Shown here in pieces: positions 5,476 through 8,632 of a DNA stretch of 8,632 nt. Numbering within the stretch: the stretch's first letter is position 1; each line of letters opens with the position of its first letter. This stretch comes from 38-11 sp964539975 (lineage in GTDB: Bacteria > Bacillota > Clostridia > Tissierellales > Dethiosulfatibacteraceae). The position numbers and the translations under genes are program-made. The stretch covers positions 1 to 8,632 of the forward strand of contig CAZIKK010000038.1 in assembly GCA_964539975.1 (NCBI GenBank), in the 5' to 3' direction. The notes under the pieces were generated by a model that had not been told where the DNA came from, made no database searches, and saw nothing but the letters and a program-made list of their open reading frames with translations.

Positions 5476-6420
5476 TTATTCTGAAGCTTTTAAGGACTGT
5501 CCCAATTCAGCCAACTTCTTCTGAACTTCTTCTAATGATTTCTTACCTAGATTTCTAACCTTCATCATATCTTCTTCTGTCTTCTGAGTCAGCTCTTCTA
5601 CAGAATTAATCCCTGCCCGTTTAAGACAGTTGTAAGATCTTACAGATAGATCTAATTCTTCTATTGTCATTTCCAGTACTTTTTCTTTATCATCTTCTTC
5701 TTTCTCCACCATTATCTCCACATTATTAATATGGTCTGTCAGAGAAATGAAAAGATTTAAATGTTCATTAAGTACCTTGGCTCCTAAGGAAACTGCTTCT
5801 TCTGGTTCAATTGTGCCATTTGTCCACACTTCAAGTGTCAATTTGTCGTAGTCAGTTCTATTCCCTACTCGTGTGTTCTCCACCAAGAAGTTAACTTTAT
5901 TGACTGGCGTATAGATTGAGTCTATAGGAATAACACCAATTGAATGTGATTCTTTCTTGTTCTTATCAGCGCCTACATATCCTCTACCTTTTTCCATTTC
6001 CATCTCGACAATCAGCTCGGCACCTTCTTCTAAAGTAGCGATATGGAGATCTTTGTTGATAATCTCTACTTCACCACCTGTTATGATGTCTCCAGCTTTG
6101 AGCTCTCTTGGCCCTCTAACATCAATTAAGAGCTGCACAGGATTGTCTGATTCCATTACAGCAGCTATGTTTTTAATGTTAAGGATAATTTCTGTCACGT
6201 CTTCTCTGACTTTTGGTATCGTTGAAAATTCATGCAATACACCTTGAATGTTAATAGAGGTGATTGCTGCTCCGGGGAGTGATGATAACAGAATCCTTCG
6301 CAAAGAATTGCCCAATGTTGTTGCAAATCCTCTTTCGAGTGGTTCTAATACTATCTTCCCATATTTTTCGTCTTCACTTTTTTCGATCAACGTGATGTTC
6401 GGTTTTTCAATTTCTATCAT
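5476..6420 (-). CDS. rpoA: DNA-directed RNA polymerase alpha subunit
   Basis: A 314-aa protein, typical of Firmicutes alpha. The N-terminal domain (about 1-232) dimerises and scaffolds beta and beta'. It carries the dimerisation helix GFATTLGNSLRRILLSSLPG (31-50), then VREDVTEIILNIK. An acidic linker (about 237-250) leads to the C-terminal domain (about 251-310), which contacts UP-element DNA and activators. Two helix-hairpin-helix segments are visible there: SVRSYNCLKRAGI (259-271) and VRNLGKKSLEEV (288-299). Arg261, Asn264 and the Lys293-Lys294 pair match DNA-contacting residues known from E. coli alpha (Arg265, Asn268, Lys298). The ATG is preceded by GGGAGGG. It sits between rpsD and rplQ, the universal bacterial arrangement. 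Confidence 0.98.
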   Translation of the reverse strand: MIEIEKPNITLIEKSEDEKYGKIVLEPLERGFATTLGNSLRRILLSSLPGAAITSINIQGVLHEFSTIPKVREDVTEIILNIKNIAAVMESDNPVQLLIDVRGPRELKAGDIITGGEVEIINKDLHIATLEEGAELIVEMEMEKGRGYVGADKNKKESHSIGVIPIDSIYTPVNKVNFLVENTRVGNRTDYDKLTLEVWTNGTIEPEEAVSLGAKVLNEHLNLFISLTDHINNVEIMVEKEEDDKEKVLEMTIEELDLSVRSYNCLKRAGINSVEELTQKTEEDMMKVRNLGKKSLEEVQKKLAELGQSLKASE

Positions 6421-6428
6421 CCTAGAAA

Positions 6429-6460
6429 CCCTCCCTTTAATTTTTGTATGTTAAGGGTGG
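6429..6460 (-). promoter_or_regulatory. Candidate hairpin covering the rpoA SD
   Basis: In the 45-nt gap between rpsD and rpoA, the minus strand carries CCACCCTT (6460-6453) and, after a 15-nt loop, AAGGGAGGG (6437-6429). CCCTT pairs with AAGGG; after one A-A mismatch, CC pairs with GG. The 3' arm is the rpoA Shine-Dalgarno itself. The structure could lower rpoA translation unless ribosomes finishing rpsD open it, which would couple the two genes. It is short and imperfect, so this is a candidate only. Confidence 0.35.
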
Positions 6461-6465
6461 TCATA

Positions 6466-7089
6466 TTACTTAGAATACCACTCTACGATTAAGTGCTCTT
6501 CTATTGGTAGCTCAATATCTTCTCTTACTGGTTCTGCAATAACTTTCCCCTGTAGGTTCTCCGGATCAACTGATAACCACTGTGGCACAGATGTCTTTTG
6601 AGCTTCAATAATTGCCTTGAATTTAACAGAGTTCCTGCTTTTTTCGATAACTTCTACTACATCACCAACATTCAATAGCATTGATGGTACATTTGCTCTT
6701 TTACCATTGACAGAAAAATGTCCATGGACAACAAGCTGTCTTGCTTCCGCCCTTGACGCTGCGTATCCCATTCTATAAACAACATTGTCAAATCTTCTTT
6801 CAAGAATCTTTAAGAAATTCTCGCCAGTCAGACCAGGTGTTTTTGCAGCCATTTCGTAATATGTGTTGAATTGTCCTTCTAATACACCATAATATCTTCT
6901 GACCTTCTGCTTTTCTCTTAACTGAATACCGTGGTTCGTCAGTTTTGATCTGCTTTGGCCATGTTGACCTGGTGCGTAGTTTCTTCTGCTTAAAGCACAT
7001 TTATCAGTATAACATCTATCTCCTTTGAGATATAGTTTTGTTCCTTCTCTTCTGCATAATCTGCAAACGGGTCCCGTATATCTTGCCAT
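6466..7089 (-). CDS. rpsD: 30S ribosomal protein S4 (uS4), zinc-binding form
   Basis: A 207-aa protein, normal length for S4. It nucleates 30S assembly by binding the 5' domain of 16S rRNA and lines the mRNA entry channel. The N-terminal region has Cys9, Cys12, Cys26 and Cys31 (C-X2-C-X13-C-X4-C), so this is the zinc-binding version. Conserved RRNYAPGQHGQ follows. The S4 RNA-binding domain covers roughly residues 97-160 (RRFDNVVYRMGYAASRAEAR, then VVHGHFSVNGKRANVPS). The ATG has AGGAGGTG seven bases upstream. In enterobacteria S4 represses its own operon by binding the rpsM leader; I see no matching pseudoknot here. S4 inside the alpha operon, between rpsK and rpoA, is common in Clostridia but not in Bacillus subtilis. 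Confidence 0.98.
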   Translation of the reverse strand: MARYTGPVCRLCRREGTKLYLKGDRCYTDKCALSRRNYAPGQHGQSRSKLTNHGIQLREKQKVRRYYGVLEGQFNTYYEMAAKTPGLTGENFLKILERRFDNVVYRMGYAASRAEARQLVVHGHFSVNGKRANVPSMLLNVGDVVEVIEKSRNSVKFKAIIEAQKTSVPQWLSVDPENLQGKVIAEPVREDIELPIEEHLIVEWYSK

Positions 7090-7109
7090 TTTAACACCTC
7101 CTGTTCTTG

Positions 7110-7511
7110 TTAAACTCTTCTTCTTTTCGGTGGTCTACAACCATTATGTGGAATTGGTGTCACATCTTTAATTAAGTTGACTTCCAATCCTGTTGCCTGA
7201 AGTGATCTGATGGCAGCTTCTCTGCCTGCTCCAGGGCCTTTTACATATACTTCCACTGTTTTTAATCCATGTTCCATACCTTTTTTAGCCGCTTCTTCTG
7301 CAACCATTGACGCAGCAAAAGGAGTTGACTTTCTTGAACCCTTAAAGCCCATTTGTCCTGCACTGGACCATGAAATTGCATTACCGCGTACATCCGTTAA
7401 AGTGACAATCGTATTGTTGAAAGTGGAATGTATGTGTGCTTGTCCTCTTTCAATATTTTTACGTTCTCTTCTTTTAACTCTGGAAGCTTTTTTTTGTACT
7501 TTTTTAGCCAC
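7110..7511 (-). CDS. rpsK: 30S ribosomal protein S11 (uS11), GTG start
   Basis: A 133-aa protein. A lysine/arginine-rich start (MAKKVQKKASRVKRRERKN) is followed by the conserved core AHIHSTFNNTIVTLTDVRGN, ISWSSAGQMGFKGSRKSTPF, the KGPGAGREAAIRSL loop, and the C-terminal DVTPIPHNGCRPPKRRRV. S11 binds 16S rRNA on the platform of the 30S subunit, next to the mRNA exit path and S7. The start codon is GTG at 7509-7511, preceded by AGGAGG about seven bases upstream. No in-frame ATG fits the conserved MAKK start. It lies between rpsM (14-nt gap) and rpsD (20-nt gap). Confidence 0.98.
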   Translation of the reverse strand: MAKKVQKKASRVKRRERKNIERGQAHIHSTFNNTIVTLTDVRGNAISWSSAGQMGFKGSRKSTPFAASMVAEEAAKKGMEHGLKTVEVYVKGPGAGREAAIRSLQATGLEVNLIKDVTPIPHNGCRPPKRRRV

Positions 7512-7525
7512 TTAAGTCCCTCCTT

Positions 7526-7888
7526 CTATTTCTTCTTACCTGAAATTCTTTTTGGACCTTTTCTTGTTCTAGAGTTGTTTTTTGTGTTCTGTCCTCTAAC
7601 GGGCAGTCCTCTCTTATGTCTAAGTCCTCTGTAACAGTTGATTTCACGCAATCTTTTTATATTCATTGCGACATCTCTTCTAAGATCTCCCTCAACCGGA
7701 ACTTTATCTATTTCAGCTCTCAATTTGCTTATTTCTTCTTCTGTTAAGTCCTTGATTCTAGTATCATAACTAATCCCAGCATCTGTTAAAATTTTCTGTG
7801 AAGTTGATTTGCCAATTCCGAAGATATAGGTCAATCCAATCTCCACTCTCTTATCTCTTGGTAGGTCAACACCAGCAATTCTGGCCAT
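7526..7888 (-). CDS. rpsM: 30S ribosomal protein S13 (uS13)
   Basis: A 120-aa protein with the S13 hallmarks. The N-terminus MARIAGVDLPRDKRVEIGLTY is followed by the IFGIGKSTSQKIL helix-hairpin, the DLRRDVAMNIKRL segment near residues 67-80, and the basic tail GLRHKRGLPVRGQNTKNNSR. S13 lies in the head of the 30S subunit, forms intersubunit bridges with the 50S, and its C-terminal tail approaches the P-site tRNA. The ATG is preceded by AGGAGGTG with good spacing. It is followed by rpsK after only 14 nt, the usual Firmicutes order rpmJ-rpsM-rpsK. Confidence 0.98.
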   Translation of the reverse strand: MARIAGVDLPRDKRVEIGLTYIFGIGKSTSQKILTDAGISYDTRIKDLTEEEISKLRAEIDKVPVEGDLRRDVAMNIKRLREINCYRGLRHKRGLPVRGQNTKNNSRTRKGPKRISGKKK

Positions 7889-7928
7889 GTATCACAGCAC
7901 CTCCTATAAAATATTTTTATGCGTTATA

Positions 7929-8042
7929 CTAACCCTGTTTTTGTTTATGTCTAGGGTTTTCACAAATTACCATTACTTTGCCTTTTCTTCTAATGATTTT
8001 ACATTTTTCGCAAATAGGTTTCACCGATGGTCTTACTTTCAA
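7929..8042 (-). CDS. rpmJ: 50S ribosomal protein L36 (bL36), TTG start
   Basis: A 37-aa protein easily missed because it is short and starts with TTG. Reading from 8042 gives (M)KVRPSVKPICEKCKIIRR, then KGKVMVICENPRHKQKQG and a TAG stop. This is the normal L36 length and sequence. Cys11, Cys14, Cys27 and His32 form the C-X2-C-X12-C-X4-H zinc ribbon of the zinc-binding form. L36 binds 23S rRNA late in 50S assembly. The start is fixed by an AAGGAG SD eight bases before the TTG and by the absence of any ATG before the conserved KVRPSVK. The gene sits in its standard place between infA and rpsM, 15 nt after infA and 40 nt before rpsM. Confidence 0.97.
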   Translation of the reverse strand: MKVRPSVKPICEKCKIIRRKGKVMVICENPRHKQKQG

Positions 8043-8057
8043 TGTAATCACTCCTTA

Positions 8058-8276
8058 CTACTTTTTTCTCCAGGTGATTCTGCCTTTTGTCAAGTCGTAA
8101 GGCGACAACTCAACTGTGACACGATCTCCCTGAAGAATTCTTATATAATTCATTCTCAGCTTTCCAGAAATGTGAGCCAAAATTTCGTGTCCGTTCTCCA
8201 ACTTTACTCTAAACATAGCATTTGGCAGAACTTCCACAACTTTTCCTTCTAATTCAATTACATCTTTCTTGGACAT
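8058..8276 (-). CDS. infA: Translation initiation factor IF-1
   Basis: A 72-aa single OB-fold protein, the canonical IF-1 length. It begins MSKKDVIELEGKVVEVLPNA, followed by the conserved FRVKLENGHEILAHISGK and RMNYIRILQGDRVTVELSPYDLTKGRITWR. IF-1 binds the 30S A site during initiation and helps IF-2 and IF-3 select the initiator tRNA. The frame is open six codons further up to an ATG at 8292-8294. That start would add MGVKKL, which the family lacks, and it has no SD. A GGGGGT run about 10 nt before the ATG at 8274-8276 serves the shorter start, so I chose that one. It lies 24 nt after the KOW gene stop and 15 nt before rpmJ. Confidence 0.96.
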   Translation of the reverse strand: MSKKDVIELEGKVVEVLPNAMFRVKLENGHEILAHISGKLRMNYIRILQGDRVTVELSPYDLTKGRITWRKK

Positions 8277-8300
8277 TAATTTTTTAACCCCCATTCTGTG

Positions 8301-8582
8301 TTAGATTTGGATATTATAAGGTTCCAATAACCTTCGAATGTATGCGTTGTTAAGTTTTTCATTTTTTTCAATTCGAGCCTCGATTTCTTCAAACACTCTG
8401 TTATAAATGATCAAATGCTTGATTTTTTTTAACTTTGGTTTGCTTACTTTGCGCAACTCTCCGTCGCATAATTTCACATAAGTTTCATCAACAATTTCCA
8501 CTATGATAAAAACGCGACCTTTGTCTCTTCCTGCTTTAGACTTTACAACCTGACCTATTCTTAAGTCGCTTGTAATTTCCAT
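8301..8582 (-). CDS. KOW domain-containing RNA-binding protein (L14e/L6e/L27e-like)
   Basis: A 93-aa basic protein. Residues about 8-45 have the pattern of a KOW motif: a GQVVKSKAGRDKGR stretch followed by alternating hydrophobic strands and a KVSKPKLKK segment. The C-terminal half is charged and probably helical (RVFEEIEARIEKNEKLNNAY). KOW domains bind RNA in ribosomal proteins L24, L26 and L27e and in NusG. Clostridial genomes commonly carry a protein of this type between map and infA, annotated only as a KOW-domain or 'L14E/L6E/L27E' protein. The ATG follows GAGGTGATAAA, a good SD that starts right at the map stop. The exact role is not known to me. Position implies a translation-related job, perhaps ribosome binding, but this is inference. 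Confidence 0.85.
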   Translation of the reverse strand: MEITSDLRIGQVVKSKAGRDKGRVFIIVEIVDETYVKLCDGELRKVSKPKLKKIKHLIIYNRVFEEIEARIEKNEKLNNAYIRRLLEPYNIQI

Positions 8583-8593
8583 TTTATCACCTC

Positions 8594-8632
8594 TTATAGG
8601 GATGTCAATATTACCGGCTCTCCATCTGTTAT
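8594..8632 (-). CDS. map: Methionine aminopeptidase, C-terminal end only (partial)
   Basis: Only the last 12 codons and a TAA stop are inside the window; the gene continues beyond position 8632. The readable tail is ITDGEPVILTSL. It matches the usual end of type I methionine aminopeptidase, where a conserved 'DGEP.ILT' strand closes the pita-bread fold. The enzyme removes the initiator methionine from nascent proteins. Context supports the call: in Firmicutes map lies just upstream of infA in the secY-adk-map-infA stretch. The stop codon is 11 nt from the next start, and the SD of the KOW gene begins immediately after it, so the two are probably translationally coupled. No metal-binding residues can be checked because that part is missing. 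Confidence 0.8.
   Translation of the reverse strand: MTDGEPVILTSL

Noticed and set aside
6800..7000. 66-codon minus-strand open frame in another frame inside rpsD
   Set aside because: It overlaps the well-conserved S4 frame and encodes an arginine/lysine-rich peptide expected from frame-shifted ribosomal protein DNA.
7210..7515. 101-codon plus-strand open frame antisense to rpsK
   Set aside because: It mirrors the S11 coding sequence and has no convincing SD or recognisable domain.
7906..7920. ATAAAA/TTTTAT repeat upstream of the rpsM SD as a regulatory hairpin
   Set aside because: Six pairs, all A-T, with a 3-nt loop; expected by chance in AT-rich gaps.
7887..8252. 121-codon open frame on the plus strand across infA-rpmJ
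   Set aside because: It is antisense to infA and rpmJ, whose conserved proteins fully explain the region. The predicted peptide is low-complexity and resembles nothing I recognise.
8277..8294. Upstream ATG extending infA by six residues
   Set aside because: There is no SD before it. IF-1 is normally 72 aa starting near M(S/A)KKD, and the G-run here fits the second ATG.
1..8632. CRISPR arrays, tRNA or rRNA genes, full insertion sequences, phage or defence genes
   Set aside because: No regularly spaced repeats, no cloverleaf or rRNA sequence, and no transposase frame were seen; nearly all the window is housekeeping coding sequence.

Overview
The window is the promoter-distal part of a long ribosomal-protein ('alpha operon') cluster. 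All genes lie on the minus strand, so transcription runs from high to low coordinates. By eye the DNA is AT-rich. Shine-Dalgarno (SD) sequences are strong (mostly GGAGG). A small KOW-domain gene sits between map and infA, and S4 lies inside the alpha operon rather than alone. Together these point to an anaerobic, low-GC Gram-positive of class Clostridia. The genus cannot be fixed from this sequence.

Layout in transcription order: the last codons of map (8594-8632); a KOW RNA-binding protein (8301-8582); infA (8058-8276); rpmJ (7929-8042, TTG start, 37 aa); rpsM; rpsK (GTG start); rpsD; rpoA; rplQ (ends 5109). A 158-nt spacer follows, holding two tandem hairpins. Then come ecfA1, ecfA2 and ecfT, which overlap or nearly abut, and truA. 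An 88-nt leader with a clean hairpin precedes rplM-rpsI. A 13-bp inverted repeat after rpsI probably ends or attenuates the ribosomal transcript. The last gene is queT (72-578), a predicted membrane S-component for queuosine precursors. Bases 1-71 hold only a small hairpin.

Most genes serve translation: initiation (IF-1), start-methionine removal (Map), the 30S head and body (S13, S11, S4, S9), the 50S subunit (L36, L17, L13), RNA polymerase alpha, and tRNA pseudouridylation (TruA). EcfA1A2T is the shared energy-coupling module of group II ECF vitamin transporters. QueT, two genes downstream of truA-rplM-rpsI, is a plausible client of that module.

The most interesting non-coding element is the queT leader. 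Bases 647-680, read on the minus strand, can fold as a class I preQ1 riboswitch: a 5-6 bp P1, a loop carrying CTTG, an A-rich strand, and a CAAG that closes the pseudoknot. Downstream, an ACTCC/GGAGT helix covers the queT SD and ends in seven T residues directly before the ATG. It could act as an SD sequester, a terminator, or both. I see no wholly new system here; the value lies in the regulatory RNAs, the hidden rpmJ and the intercistronic structures.
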